A stretch of DNA of 64,000 nt from an uncultured Tateyamaria sp. (lineage in GTDB: Bacteria; Pseudomonadota; Alphaproteobacteria; Rhodobacterales; Rhodobacteraceae): the NCBI RefSeq assembly GCF_947487805.1, contig NZ_CANKXW010000003.1:248001-312000 (forward strand), written 5' to 3'. Both the position numbers and the translations under genes were made by a program. The notes below the pieces were generated by a model, which saw only the letters and a list, made by a program, of their open reading frames with translations, was not told where the DNA came from and did not search any database. Every line of letters starts with the position of its first letter. The first letter of the stretch is position 1. This document shows positions 37,201-45,990 of this stretch, in pieces.

Positions 37201-38288
37201 TGCTGGGGCAGACCGGCAACGACGTCCTGCTGGGCGAGGCGCTTGAGGTCGGGCTGGTGGCGGAGGAGGCCGGGCAGGCCTACCGGATGTATCAGGCCGC
37301 GCTGGGGCGGACACCGGACACGGGCGGGCACTATACGTGGACCGAACGGCTGGTCGAGGGCGGGTTTACGCTCGATTCGATGGCCAACGCCTTTGTCAAT
37401 TCGGTCGAGTTCGGGACCCGGTTTGGTGGCACCGACACCGAAGGGTTCGTGCGGCTGATGTACAACAACGTGCTGGGCCGCGACCCGGATGCGGCGGGTG
37501 CCGCGGGCTGGGCGGACCGGCTGGACAACCAGGGCTGGACCCGCGCCGAGGTTGTGCTGCGGTTTTCCGAAAGCACCGAGAACCGGCAGCGGACGGCGGA
37601 TGCCACCGAGGATTACCTCGAGGCACGCACCGATGCGGTGTGGTCGGATGACGTGTTCCGCGTCTACCAGGCGACGCTGGGCCGGACGCCGGACCTGGTC
37701 GGTTTTGAAGGCTGGACCGAACGGATGGGCGACGGTCGCGAGCTGATCGACATGGTGACCGGTTTTGTGAATTCGACCGAGTTCCAGACCCGCTATGCCT
37801 CGGCCACGGACAGCGCCACGTTCGTCACGCTGATCTACAACAACGTGCTGAACCGGAACCCCGACCCGGTGGGCGGGGCCACGTGGATTGACCGGCTGGA
37901 CGATCAGGGGTTCAGCCGCGCCGAGGTCGTACTGGGCATCGCGCAATCGGCGGAGTTCATCACGAACTCCACCCAGAACCTGATCGACTGGATGCGCGGG
38001 CAGGGCATTGATGACACGCTGAACGGCGGTGTGGGCGATGACGTTCTGGTGGGCGGCATGTATTCGGACGAGTTCCAGTTCGGACCGGCAGAAAGCGTCG
38101 ACCGGGTCACCGACCTGGAAGCGTGGGACGTCGTGTCGTTCAACGGCTTTGGCTACGGCTCTGACGCGGATGTGCGCGCGCACCTGTCGGAAGTGAACGG
38201 CAATGTCGTGTTCTCCGATCAGGCCACCACCGTCACCTTCGAAGGAGCGACGCTGGCCATGTTCACCGACGATCTGATCCAGATCTGA
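34257..38288 (+). CDS. Large RTX / DUF4214 secreted protein
   Basis: A 1343-residue protein without a signal peptide. The N-terminal 450 residues contain repeated strands such as L-S-N-G-N-V-V-V-S-W-T-D and G-G-F-I-A-T-W-Q-D-G, likely a beta-propeller-like region. RTX-type calcium nonapeptides appear from about 455, again at 674-715 and 780-800. Four DUF4214-type segments (about 1007-1238) carry the motifs Y-Q-A-x-L-G-R-T-P-D and Y-N-N-V-L-x-R-x-P-D. A last RTX block and a C-terminal segment ending D-D-L-I-Q-I follow, typical of type I secretion substrates. AAGGAGG lies six bases from the ATG, predicting strong translation. Its role (adhesin, matrix or S-layer-like) is unknown, and no ABC exporter lies nearby. 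Confidence 0.83.
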   Translation: MAQVIAPVGGGSNNGEVVQLDDGGYMVVWTHLVLSILPIPNVTDDQFLAVLGRTFNADGTPRGDVFQINSSTNQSGQNYADVAVLSNGNVVVSWTDGPDFNDGFDVSARARVLTADGVPVTDEIILGSVADNDQNFPKVVATENGGFIATWQDGRFSNTDERAFVQAYDAMGNPVGDEMHILDWDSTQDGEFVYVGNGQYHLEGNRSLTFNPDVTYDWFNGIRQPVQTGGGGPGNGFDGGFEDDMVSDGQGMVYYSANGQQYSTVSLTAYQAEVRTQPAFTYSDGTVRPTEHTILRDSLSAVTQTLNIDIFDPGINGLNPGDYVSTALTLTSDGNLALVWTGISGGTTAQDLEFSVYLQIVSPEMVVLSEQIVIEDQNVVGTDIYPPFVTAGADGRLFIGWTGTTDRNGPGTNEVMGGVFDMPTLNFDSRTTNANGPDAVLGTVGDDTVTATDADELVYLFGGNDTWEQNGANITANNDAAIYGMGGNDYFAFTDGNTASRVYAGLGYDTFDYSGLSASAGVMLDGAGFQDSNRSDFGTAERVIGSFHDDQFRVRNGEVSENLYLHTEAGNDTVQLNTNWGGEIDGGAGTDVLTSFFNRADWELTFHGDHYTLAHLFQPNFGSMDPAAVNPDYVYTLRAFETIEFADETVTLQATASNPSGAGVPPVLPAGPTEGNDTLTGTANDETINALGGDDLIINAGGGSDRFIGGAGEDTLRTDVTGLAEGDGITFNTVTGVHGRRNSTVGQDTIETLEHFELIGEWDAEVVGGAEDNIFVTDLGDDTLISGGGNDTLNGGGGDDIYTIDPRTMNTVEIFDSAGNDTLEILDYPGLDVMNFVVAGGTITHQSVHGHNTVMQMNGAVPQIETVRFTGLNNDGSPRFQNDLALVTTQAAFTRLDALYAGTDGDNVITAPSIPVGGVTAPWGLIFGNGGHDDITLSSTFTFDALGGSGNDTIRAQGDQAATMLGGSGNDMLIGAGGGDAMLGQTGNDVLLGEALEVGLVAEEAGQAYRMYQAALGRTPDTGGHYTWTERLVEGGFTLDSMANAFVNSVEFGTRFGGTDTEGFVRLMYNNVLGRDPDAAGAAGWADRLDNQGWTRAEVVLRFSESTENRQRTADATEDYLEARTDAVWSDDVFRVYQATLGRTPDLVGFEGWTERMGDGRELIDMVTGFVNSTEFQTRYASATDSATFVTLIYNNVLNRNPDPVGGATWIDRLDDQGFSRAEVVLGIAQSAEFITNSTQNLIDWMRGQGIDDTLNGGVGDDVLVGGMYSDEFQFGPAESVDRVTDLEAWDVVSFNGFGYGSDADVRAHLSEVNGNVVFSDQATTVTFEGATLAMFTDDLIQI

Positions 38289-38309
38289 CGCGACACCGCA
38301 CGGCGCGAC

Positions 38310-38337
38310 AAAAAAAACCCGGGCTCAAAGGCCCGGG
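38310..38337 (-). terminator. Intrinsic terminator of the orphan response regulator gene
   Basis: CCCGGGC-TCAAAG-GCCCGGG forms a perfect seven-pair stem; on the minus strand it is followed by eight T residues. It lies 112 bases after the response-regulator stop. The same hairpin might also limit read-through from the RTX gene on the other strand, but no T-run follows there. Confidence 0.85.
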
Positions 38338-38448
38338 CAAGTCCAACAGGGAGGTGCATGTTTTTCCGCAACGCGGCCCCGACATGCGCGGGTATCTGGT
38401 CTGTAACACGGGTCGGGAAAAAAGGTTCCAACCCGCCCCGAATTTATT

Positions 38449-39135
38449 TCATGCCATCAGACGATAGCCGCCGGATTCGGTCACAAGAAGGCGCGCATTG
38501 GACGGATCCGGTTCAATTTTCTGGCGCAACCGGTAAATATGCGTCTCCAGCGTGTGGGTCGTGACGCCGGCATTATAACCCCAGACCTCGTGCAGCAGCA
38601 CGTCGCGGGCCACGACACCGTCGGGCGAGCGGTAGAGGAACTTGAGGATGTTCGTCTCTTTCTCGGTCAGGCGGATCTTGCGGTCGTCTTCGGTGATCAG
38701 CATCTTGACCGACGGTTTGAACGTATACGGCCCGAGGGTGAACACAGCGTCTTCGGATTGTTCGTGCTGGCGCAGCTGGGCGCGGATGCGGGCCAGCAGG
38801 ACCGGGAACTTGAACGGTTTGGACACGTAGTCGTTGGCACCTGCGTCGAGGCCAAGGATCGTGTCGGCATCGGTGTCATGCCCGGTCAGCATCAGGATCG
38901 GTGATTTCACCCCCTGTTTGCGCATCACGCGGCACAGTTCGCGGCCATCGGTATCGGGCAGGCCCACGTCGAGGATGACAAGGTCGTAGATCGCCTCCTT
39001 GGCCTTGACCAGCGCATCCTGACCGTTGCCCGCCTCGAAGACGTCAAAGTCCTCGGTCATGATCAGCTGTTCGCTCAGCGCCTCGCGCAGGTCCTCGTCA
39101 TCATCGACCAGCAGGATTTTCTTGAGCTGTGCCAT
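38449..39135 (-). CDS. OmpR-family response regulator (orphan)
   Basis: A 228-residue two-domain regulator. The receiver domain has D-D-D near residue 11, the phospho-acceptor Asp56 in L-V-I-L-D-V-G-L-P and the lysine in V-S-K-P-F. The C-terminal winged helix (about 130-228) has E-V-W-G-Y-N and T-H-T-L-E-T-H-I-Y-R-L-R-Q-K. No histidine kinase gene is adjacent. The sequence type is very conserved in alphaproteobacteria; envelope regulators of the CenR/OtpR kind are a possibility that I cannot confirm from memory alone. A clear terminator follows the gene. Confidence 0.92.
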   Translation of the reverse strand: MAQLKKILLVDDDEDLREALSEQLIMTEDFDVFEAGNGQDALVKAKEAIYDLVILDVGLPDTDGRELCRVMRKQGVKSPILMLTGHDTDADTILGLDAGANDYVSKPFKFPVLLARIRAQLRQHEQSEDAVFTLGPYTFKPSVKMLITEDDRKIRLTEKETNILKFLYRSPDGVVARDVLLHEVWGYNAGVTTHTLETHIYRLRQKIEPDPSNARLLVTESGGYRLMA

Positions 39136-39296
39136 CGGTTATTCCTCCTTCAGTGTTGGAGCATAGATGATGGGCCAAAGCGGCTTCGGCAAGATTTGCC
39201 CTGTTTTCTCACGCCCATGTGTCGGAATAATGCCAATTGTTTCAATCCGCGCGGCTTTTGCTTATGTCGGTCGTGGAAAGATGCGGGAATTGTAAC

Positions 39297-40385
39297 ATGG
39301 GCCTTGCGCCTGACATCACAGAGACACTGGCGCGGGCGCGCGCGGACCTGCGGATGGGGGTGCCCATCGTGCTGCTGGGGGCGCAGAGCGTGCTGGCCGT
39401 ATCCGCAGAGACGGTGTCGGAGGCGCGGTTGCAGGCGGTGCGCGCGCTGGAGGCGGCGCCGGTGCTGGCGTTGACCGACTGGCGCGCCAAGACGCTGCGC
39501 ACCCCGGCCTATGACGGTGACATGACCCGCATCCGCGTGCCGGACGAGGTGGCACTGGGCTGGTTGCAGGCGCTGGCGGATCCGGCGGACGATCTGGCGG
39601 TCCCGATGAAGGGGCCGTTGCAGGCGGTGCGGGGTGGTGATGTGGCCGCGCACCGTGTGGCGATCCAGCTGTGCAAGTCGGCGCGGCTGCTGCCTGCGGC
39701 GCTGTGTGTGGATGTGGCGGATGGCGCGGGCTTTGCCGCGGCCCACGGACTGACGGCGGTGCCCGTGGCGCTGGCCGCCCCGCGCATGGCAGCCCATGCC
39801 GCGCTGCATCCGATCATTCAGGCGCGCCTGCCCATTCAGGTGTCCGAGGCCGGGCGGCTGCATGTGTTCCGCCCCGAGGATGGGGGCGAGGAGCATTACG
39901 CCATCGAGATCGGTCGCCCCGACCGTGCGGCCCCGGTGCTGGCGCGGCTGCATTCGGCCTGCTTCACCGGCGACGTGCTGGGCAGTCAGAAATGCGATTG
40001 CGGCCCGCAGCTGAACGCGGCACTGGCGCAGATGGGGGCCGAGGGCACCGGGGTTCTGCTGTACCTCAACCAGGAGGGGCGCGGGATTGGGCTGGCCAAC
40101 AAGATGCGGGCCTATGCGTTGCAGGATCAGGGATTTGACACGGTGGAGGCCAATCACCGTCTGGGGTTCGAGGATGACGAGCGCGATTTCCGGATCGGGT
40201 CGGACATTCTGGCGCGGCTTGGCTTTTCGGCGGTGCGGTTGATGACGAACAACCCTGCCAAGGTCGCGATGATGGAGGCCAGCGGCCTGCGCGTGGCCGA
40301 ACGGGTGCCGTTACGCGTGGGCGAGACGGCGTTCAACCGCGCCTATCTCGCAACCAAGGCCGCGAAGTCGGGGCATCTGCTGTGA
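39297..40385 (+). CDS. ribA: GTP cyclohydrolase II
   Basis: This 362-residue enzyme starts riboflavin synthesis by opening GTP. The C-terminal 200 residues form the catalytic domain: the zinc cysteines in H-S-A-C-F-T-G-D and S-Q-K-C-D-C-G-P-Q-L, then N-Q-E-G-R-G-I-G-L and the late L-M-T-N-N-P-A-K. The N-terminal 150 residues look like a degenerate DHBP-synthase-type domain, an arrangement seen in alphaproteobacterial RibA. The ATG is the third in frame, chosen because the upstream part has no family character; the ribosome site is weak. The stop overlaps the next gene (GTGA). Confidence 0.9.
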   Translation: MGLAPDITETLARARADLRMGVPIVLLGAQSVLAVSAETVSEARLQAVRALEAAPVLALTDWRAKTLRTPAYDGDMTRIRVPDEVALGWLQALADPADDLAVPMKGPLQAVRGGDVAAHRVAIQLCKSARLLPAALCVDVADGAGFAAAHGLTAVPVALAAPRMAAHAALHPIIQARLPIQVSEAGRLHVFRPEDGGEEHYAIEIGRPDRAAPVLARLHSACFTGDVLGSQKCDCGPQLNAALAQMGAEGTGVLLYLNQEGRGIGLANKMRAYALQDQGFDTVEANHRLGFEDDERDFRIGSDILARLGFSAVRLMTNNPAKVAMMEASGLRVAERVPLRVGETAFNRAYLATKAAKSGHLL

Positions 40386-40894
40386 CCACGCGGCGGGTGA
40401 CGGACATGGTGGTGACGCCGCGGGGGCTGTGCTTTGCCGGGCGGGTGTTTCCCTGCACCGTGGGCAAGGGCGGGATCGTGGCGGACAAGCGCGAGGGTGA
40501 CGGGGCCACGCCGCTGGGGGTTCACCGGATTGTCGGGATGCTGTACCGGCCCGACCGGATAGCGCGCCCGACCGACTGGGCGGTGCCGATCCGGCCCGGC
40601 GATCTGTGGTCGGACGATGGCGGGGACGCGGAGTACAACCACATGGTGCGCGCGCCCTATCCGCACAGCCACGAGGTGCTGCGCCGGGCCGATCCTCTGT
40701 ATGATCTGGTGATCCTGACGGACTGGAACTGGCCCTATGCGGTGCCGGGGCGGGGGTCGGCCATATTCATGCACCGCTGGCGGCGTCCGGGCTATCCGAC
40801 CGAGGGGTGTATCGGGTTGCGGCCGGGCGATCTGCGCTGGATCGCGCCGCGCATCGGGTTCGAGACGCGCCTGATCGTGCCGACACCGCGCTAG
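40382..40894 (+). CDS. YkuD-type L,D-transpeptidase family protein
   Basis: A 170-residue YkuD-fold protein, with the active-site block H-R-W-R-R-P-G-Y-P-T-E-G-C-I-G-L in which the cysteine is the nucleophile. There is no signal peptide, in contrast to periplasmic L,D-transpeptidases such as YbiS, so either it is exported another way or it works on another substrate. It starts with GTG overlapping the ribA stop and is translationally coupled to it. Function in peptidoglycan cross-linking is inferred from the fold only. Confidence 0.85.
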   Translation: MTTRRVTDMVVTPRGLCFAGRVFPCTVGKGGIVADKREGDGATPLGVHRIVGMLYRPDRIARPTDWAVPIRPGDLWSDDGGDAEYNHMVRAPYPHSHEVLRRADPLYDLVILTDWNWPYAVPGRGSAIFMHRWRRPGYPTEGCIGLRPGDLRWIAPRIGFETRLIVPTPR

Positions 40895-40907
40895 GCCTGC
40901 GCGGGGT

Positions 40908-41561
40908 TCAAGCAGGTGTGCGGGCGCCAAAGATGGCAGAGCCCACGCGCACATGGGTCGCCCCGAGCGCGATGGCGCTGGCGAAATCGCTGCTCATCCC
41001 CATGGACAGTCCGGACAGGTCATTGCGTTTGGCCAGCTTGGCCAGCAGGGCAAAGTGCAGCGACGGCTCCTCGTCCACGGGCGGGATGCACATCAGCCCC
41101 CGTACGGGCAGGTCGAGGTCACGGCACTGGGCCACAAACGCATCCGTATCCTGCGGCAGGATCCCGGCCTTTTGCGGCTCTTCCCCGGTGTTGACCTGAA
41201 TGAACAGGTCGGGACAGGTCCCGATCTCTTGCGCCAGACGGGCGAGGGTGTTGGCCAGCTTGGGCCGGTCGACGGAGTGGATCGCCTGGCACAGGGTCAT
41301 GGCCTGCCGCGCCTTGTTGGTTTGCAGCGGGCCGATCAGGTGCACATCCACGTCGCCATAGGTGTCGCGGAAACCGGGCCACTTGTCCGCCGCCTCCTGC
41401 ACGCGGTTCTCGCCAAAGACGCGGTGCCCCTGGTCCAGCACGGCGGCGACGCGGTCATTGGGCTGAACCTTGCTGACCGCGATCAGGGTGACGGCGCCGG
41501 GCGCGCGTCCCGCATTGGTTTCGGCGGCGGTGATCTGGGACTGGATGTCGGTAAGGGACAT
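40908..41561 (-). CDS. yggS: YggS family PLP-binding protein (PLPHP)
   Basis: The 217-residue protein binds pyridoxal phosphate through the lysine of I-A-V-S-K-V-Q-P (about residue 31) in a racemase-type barrel, with G-E-N-R-V-Q-E and H-L-I-G-P-L-Q-T-N-K, both diagnostic, and S-M-G-M-S-S-D-F near the end. It has no known catalytic activity; homologues keep B6 vitamers and amino-acid pools in balance. I chose the family start; the longer frame runs through the upstream terminator. Confidence 0.93.
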   Translation of the reverse strand: MSLTDIQSQITAAETNAGRAPGAVTLIAVSKVQPNDRVAAVLDQGHRVFGENRVQEAADKWPGFRDTYGDVDVHLIGPLQTNKARQAMTLCQAIHSVDRPKLANTLARLAQEIGTCPDLFIQVNTGEEPQKAGILPQDTDAFVAQCRDLDLPVRGLMCIPPVDEEPSLHFALLAKLAKRNDLSGLSMGMSSDFASAIALGATHVRVGSAIFGARTPA

Positions 41562-41637
41562 GACGGGCCTTTGGGTCGGGAGGATCTGGCCACAGATGAT
41601 AGCACGCAGCCCGGAATGAAAAGGGGGCGTACAAACG

Positions 41638-41664
41638 AAAAGGGGCGGACCAAAGGCCCGCCCC
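41638..41664 (-). terminator. Intrinsic terminator of the porin gene
   Basis: On the minus strand GGGGCGGGCC-TTT-GGTCCGCCCC pairs over ten bases (one G-U) and is followed by TTTTCG, 24 bases after the porin stop. Confidence 0.8.
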
Positions 41665-41687
41665 AAATCTGCTATGATGCGTTCAAC

Positions 41688-42608
41688 TTAGAAGTTGAAG
41701 ATCACACCCAGGTCGGCAGTGGTGTTGCCACCGTTGTCGCCGATACCACCTTGCAGGGAGACACCGCCGCCCAGCGAGTGGCGGAAGCCAATGCCGTATG
41801 CGTCTGTGTTCGCGCCAGCAGCACCGCTCTCGGAGTATGCGAAGCGGATTTCTGTGGCCGCGCCGATGTCATACTTGACCGAGAAGCCGTAGCCTGTGTC
41901 GGGGTTTGTGTCTTGGTCTGTGATCAGCAAGGAGAACGCCAGTGCGCCGATCTCACCACCGAACGATGCAGCGACGAAGTCGTTGTCAACGCCCGGGCCA
42001 ACACCGTTTTCGGCTGTGCCGAATGCGATACCAGCGGAGTAGTTGCCGAAGTTGTAGCCAACACCGATCTGGAACTCTTCGTTCAGGGCGTCAGTGTACG
42101 ATGCCGACACAGTGAAGTCGCCTGCGGTGTAACGCAGCTTGACTGTGGGATCGATTGTCGCGCCGTCAGCGGATGTGCCGAAGCCGGAAGCAGGCAGACC
42201 GTGGCCGGAAGACTGTTCGATGAACGATGTCAGACCAACGCCGTAACCGTAGTAGTTGACAACGTCACCCGAGTCGATGACGTCGGACACGTGGCCCACG
42301 TCCAGACGGAAGCCGCCTGTCGACACAGCGAAGCCGGGTGCGGAACGGTTCACAACGTTCGATGCGCCAGCTGCGTTTTCGTCAGATTGGAAACGGATAC
42401 GACCTTCGAATTCCAGGCCGTTGTCCGAAGTTGTTGTACCTGTGACTGTCAGGCGGAAACGCTGTTCGATGCGTGTCTCGTCTGCGCCAGGAACAGCACT
42501 TTCTTGGTAGAACAGGCCAAAACGGCCAAAGCCGCCAAAGCTAACTTCCGCAGCGGCCATGCCAGCAGTGGCGACCAGAGCGGTTGTAGCGAAGAGAACT
42601 TTTTTCAT
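41688..42608 (-). CDS. Outer-membrane porin
   Basis: The 306-residue precursor has a signal peptide (M-K-K-V-L-F to A-M-A-A-A, about 20 residues) and then alternating beta strands from V-S-F-G-G-F-G-R-F-G to a C-terminal N-F, the terminal phenylalanine needed for assembly by BAM. It resembles the 16-strand general porin of Rhodobacter. Codon choice differs from its neighbours (more T-ending codons such as GTT, GCT, TCT), typical of very highly expressed genes. GAGGG lies seven bases before the ATG. The 266-base upstream region should hold a strong promoter, but I could not assign -35 and -10 boxes with confidence; a small hairpin ACCGG-GGAAT-CCGGT lies in the leader. Confidence 0.93.
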   Translation of the reverse strand: MKKVLFATTALVATAGMAAAEVSFGGFGRFGLFYQESAVPGADETRIEQRFRLTVTGTTTSDNGLEFEGRIRFQSDENAAGASNVVNRSAPGFAVSTGGFRLDVGHVSDVIDSGDVVNYYGYGVGLTSFIEQSSGHGLPASGFGTSADGATIDPTVKLRYTAGDFTVSASYTDALNEEFQIGVGYNFGNYSAGIAFGTAENGVGPGVDNDFVAASFGGEIGALAFSLLITDQDTNPDTGYGFSVKYDIGAATEIRFAYSESGAAGANTDAYGIGFRHSLGGGVSLQGGIGDNGGNTTADLGVIFNF

Positions 42609-42874
42609 GAGTTTTCCCTCGGTTTTCATTCACACGCCCTAACCGGGGAATCCGGTGAGGGGATGAATGCTGTCTCACTCATTTGAGCGGCTATCTCAAG
42701 CAAGGCCTTTGATCGCGCCGCAATTCCGACATGGTTGGTGCAGCTTTGCCACAGTTCTCAAATGCGGCCTGCGCTGGATACCGTGGCAACGGCTGCGACG
42801 CGGTTGCGCGCGCCTTGCGAGCCTGCGCCAACTTGGCTATCACGTTGGACAATCAGATACGGGTAGGAAGTCCG

Positions 42875-43363
42875 ATGACAAAGGTGCAAGGGTTGGGGCG
42901 TATTGCCATTTTATGTATGGCAATTGTGCTGGTTGGGTGCGGGCAGCGGTTTGGCACCAGCCCCCCGAACGAGCAAAACGTCGATTCCGACATCGCGCTG
43001 AGCCGCGATGGATCCGGGGCCACAACCCTCGGTGAGGCGCTGCGCGCGCGCCGCAACGAGGAGTCCATTGTAAAGGTCAACAAATACATCTGGTCATCCA
43101 CGTTGCAGGTGCTCGATTTCCTGCCGATCCAGTCGGTGGATCCGTTCACCGGGGTGATCATCACCGGGTTCGGCACACCCCCCGGCGGCGGGCGGGCCTA
43201 TCGTGCGACGGTCCTGATCAGTGACCCGGCGCTGGATGCCCGTTCGCTGAACGTCGCGCTGCAAACCCGCAACGGCCCCGCCAGTGCCGCCACGGTCCGT
43301 GCGGTCGAGGATGCGATCCTGACCCGCGCCCGCCAGCTGCGCATTGCCGACAACCGGCTCTAG
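42875..43363 (+). CDS. DUF3576 lipoprotein
   Basis: A 162-residue protein with a lipoprotein signal (I-V-L-V-G-C, lipidated cysteine about residue 22) and the DUF3576 core [16 protein letters not shown]. The domain is found in alphaproteobacteria, usually near leuS and lptE, as here; it is probably an outer-membrane lipoprotein of unknown function. AGGAAG before this ATG fixes the start against several longer possibilities. Confidence 0.87.
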   Translation: MTKVQGLGRIAILCMAIVLVGCGQRFGTSPPNEQNVDSDIALSRDGSGATTLGEALRARRNEESIVKVNKYIWSSTLQVLDFLPIQSVDPFTGVIITGFGTPPGGGRAYRATVLISDPALDARSLNVALQTRNGPASAATVRAVEDAILTRARQLRIADNRL

Positions 43364-43452
43364 GGCCTTTCCGCGCCATTCATTCCGCACTAAGACATGC
43401 GCCGGGCCGTTTCGCCCGGCGTTTGCATATCCAGAACCAGGACACGTTTCCC

Positions 43453-45990
43453 ATGGCCACCTATTCCCCCTCCGAAATCGAAGCCCGCTGGCAGGCGGCC
43501 TGGGACGAGGCCGGTATCTTCAGGGCCACCCGCACCGGCGACAAGCCCAAGTATTACGTGCTGGAGATGTTCCCCTATCCGTCGGGGCGCATCCATATGG
43601 GGCATGTGCGCAATTACACGATGGGTGACGTGATCGCGCGCTACAAGATGTCGACGGGGCACAACGTGCTGCACCCGATGGGCTGGGACGCGTTCGGGAT
43701 GCCCGCGGAGAACGCCGCCATGGCCATCGGCGGCCACCCCAAGACCTGGACCTATGACAACATCGCGGACATGCGCGGCCAGATGAAGCCACTGGGCCTG
43801 TCGATCGACTGGAGCCGCGAGTTTGCCACCTGTGACCCCGAATATTACGGCCAGCAGCAGGCGCTGTTCCTCGACATGCTCGAGGCGGGCCTTGTCTATC
43901 GCAAGAACGCGCAGGTGAATTGGGACCCGGTCGACATGACCGTTCTGGCCAACGAACAGGTGATCGACGGCAAGGGCTGGCGCTCAGGCGCCGAGGTCGA
44001 GCGGCGCGAGCTGACGCAGTGGTTCTTCAAGATCTCCGACATGGCGGGCGAATTGAAATCGGCGCTGAACGGTCTGGACAACTGGCCCGCCAAGGTGCGG
44101 CTGATGCAGGAAAACTGGATCGGGGAATCGCGCGGCATCGACATTCCCTTTGTCCGTACGGACGGGGATGGCACGATCCTGTGTTACTCCACCCGCCCCG
44201 ACACGATGCGCGGCGCGTCCTTTGTCGCGGTGTCGCCCGACCATCCGGTCGCCAAGGCGCTGGAGGCGGACAACCCCGCATTGGCCGCCTTTATCGATGA
44301 ATGCCGCAAGATGGACACGACCGAAGCGGCCATGGAAAAGGCCGAAAAGAAGGGCATCGATACCGGTATCCGGGTCAAGCACCCGGTCTATCCCGATCAG
44401 GAACTGCCCGTGTGGATCGGCAATTTCGTGTTGATGGATTACGGCACGGGCGCTGTGTTCGGCTGTCCGGCCCATGACCAGCGCGATCTGGATTTCGCGC
44501 GCAAATACGATCTGCCGGTGCGCAATGCGTTCTACATGCCCGGCCAGGAGGTCGAGGTCGGTGACGAGGCGCTGGTGCCTGCCAAAACGGAAAAGGTTGT
44601 GTTCATCGACCATTTTGCAGGTGTGGGCGAAGTCACCAGCCAGGAGGCCATCGATGCCACCATCGACTGGTTCGAAGAACACGACCTGGGCCGCGGCCAG
44701 ATGCAGTACCGGCTGCGCGACTGGGGGCTCAGCCGCCAGCGGTACTGGGGTTGCCCGATCCCTGTCGTGCATTGCGACAGCTGCGGCGTGGTACCGGAGA
44801 AGAAAGAGAACCTGCCCGTTGTCCTGCCCGATGACGTGAGCTTTGACATCCCCGGCAACCCGCTGGACCGCCACCCGACCTGGCGCGACGTGCCCTGCCC
44901 GTCCTGTGGTGCGGCGGCCAGGCGCGAGACGGACACGATGGACACATTCGTCGATTCGTCGTGGTATTTCGCGCGCTTTACCGCGCCGCGCGCCGATACA
45001 CCCACCGTGGCCGAGGATGCCGCCTATTGGATGAACGTGGACCAGTATATCGGCGGGATCGAACATGCGATCCTGCACCTGCTCTATTCCCGCTTCTTTG
45101 CCCGCGCGATGAAGATCACCGGCCATTTGCCGGAAACGGCGATTGAACCGTTCGATGCCCTTTTCACCCAGGGGATGGTGACGCACGAGATCTACCAGAC
45201 GCGCGACGCCAAGGGGCGGCCGGTCTATCACCTGCCGGAGGACGTGATCGACGGCAAATTGGCCGACGGCACCGAGGTCGAGATCATCCCATCGGCCAAG
45301 ATGTCGAAATCAAAGAAGAATGTCGTGGACCCGCTGGGCATCATCGCAAGCTATGGCGCGGACACTGCGCGGTGGTTCGTGCTGTCCGACAGCCCGCCCG
45401 AGCGTGACGTGGAGTGGACGGCCAGCGGCGCGGAGGCGGCGTTCAAGCACCTCAGTCGCGTCTGGAACATCTGCGACCGCATCGGCCAGATGGACAAGGA
45501 TGCGCCCGGTCAGGGCGATGACGAATTGCTGCGCGCGATGCACAAGACCATCCACGACGTCACGCTGGGTGTCGAATCCTTTGGCTTCAACGCGGCGATT
45601 GCCAAGCTTTATGGCTTTACCGCCACCTTGCAGAAATCCAGGGCCAGCCACGCCGCCCAGCGCGAGGCGGTGATGACGCTGGCGCAGCTGATGGCCCCGA
45701 TGACCCCGCACCTGGCCGAGGATATCTGGGCCCATCAGGGCGGCGACGGCCTTGTGATCAACGCCCCCTGGCCCGTCGCGGATGACGCGATGCTGGTGTC
45801 CGACACCGTCACCCTGCCCATCCAGATCAACGGCAAACGCCGGGGCGAACTGGTCGTGCCTGCGGATTTGGACAAGGCAGAGGTTGAAAAACGCGCCCTC
45901 GCCACCGAAGCTGTGCAAAAGGCGCTGGACGGCGGCACCCCGAAAAAGGTGATCGTGGTTCCGGGCCGTATCGTGAACGTGGTGGTGTGA
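43453..45990 (+). CDS. leuS: Leucyl-tRNA synthetase
   Basis: This 845-residue class I synthetase charges tRNA-Leu. The HIGH-type motif is [12 protein letters not shown] near residue 40, the editing domain (about 220-420) contains S-T-R-P-D-T-M-R, and K-M-S-K-S-K-K-N-V is near residue 618. Length and order are those of bacterial LeuS. I start at the ATG of [10 protein letters not shown]; an in-frame TTG 30 bases upstream is less likely. It begins the leuS-lptE-holA operon with one- and four-base overlaps between genes. Confidence 0.96.
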   Translation: MATYSPSEIEARWQAAWDEAGIFRATRTGDKPKYYVLEMFPYPSGRIHMGHVRNYTMGDVIARYKMSTGHNVLHPMGWDAFGMPAENAAMAIGGHPKTWTYDNIADMRGQMKPLGLSIDWSREFATCDPEYYGQQQALFLDMLEAGLVYRKNAQVNWDPVDMTVLANEQVIDGKGWRSGAEVERRELTQWFFKISDMAGELKSALNGLDNWPAKVRLMQENWIGESRGIDIPFVRTDGDGTILCYSTRPDTMRGASFVAVSPDHPVAKALEADNPALAAFIDECRKMDTTEAAMEKAEKKGIDTGIRVKHPVYPDQELPVWIGNFVLMDYGTGAVFGCPAHDQRDLDFARKYDLPVRNAFYMPGQEVEVGDEALVPAKTEKVVFIDHFAGVGEVTSQEAIDATIDWFEEHDLGRGQMQYRLRDWGLSRQRYWGCPIPVVHCDSCGVVPEKKENLPVVLPDDVSFDIPGNPLDRHPTWRDVPCPSCGAAARRETDTMDTFVDSSWYFARFTAPRADTPTVAEDAAYWMNVDQYIGGIEHAILHLLYSRFFARAMKITGHLPETAIEPFDALFTQGMVTHEIYQTRDAKGRPVYHLPEDVIDGKLADGTEVEIIPSAKMSKSKKNVVDPLGIIASYGADTARWFVLSDSPPERDVEWTASGAEAAFKHLSRVWNICDRIGQMDKDAPGQGDDELLRAMHKTIHDVTLGVESFGFNAAIAKLYGFTATLQKSRASHAAQREAVMTLAQLMAPMTPHLAEDIWAHQGGDGLVINAPWPVADDAMLVSDTVTLPIQINGKRRGELVVPADLDKAEVEKRALATEAVQKALDGGTPKKVIVVPGRIVNVVV

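Noticed and set aside
36280-38060. Repeated DNA in the RTX gene as a possible CRISPR or tandem array
   Set aside because: The periodicity follows codons of calcium-binding nonapeptides and DUF4214 units; there are no unique spacers between identical repeats.
35043-38183. A 1046-codon open frame on the minus strand opposite the RTX gene
   Set aside because: It is rich in Arg, His, Gln and Val without domains or a ribosome site. It is a codon-bias shadow of the repetitive, GC-rich RTX gene.
42609-42874. A strong sigma-70 promoter in front of the porin gene
   Set aside because: Several TTG-type hexamers occur, but none has a convincing -10 partner at 16-18 bases, so no promoter is claimed.
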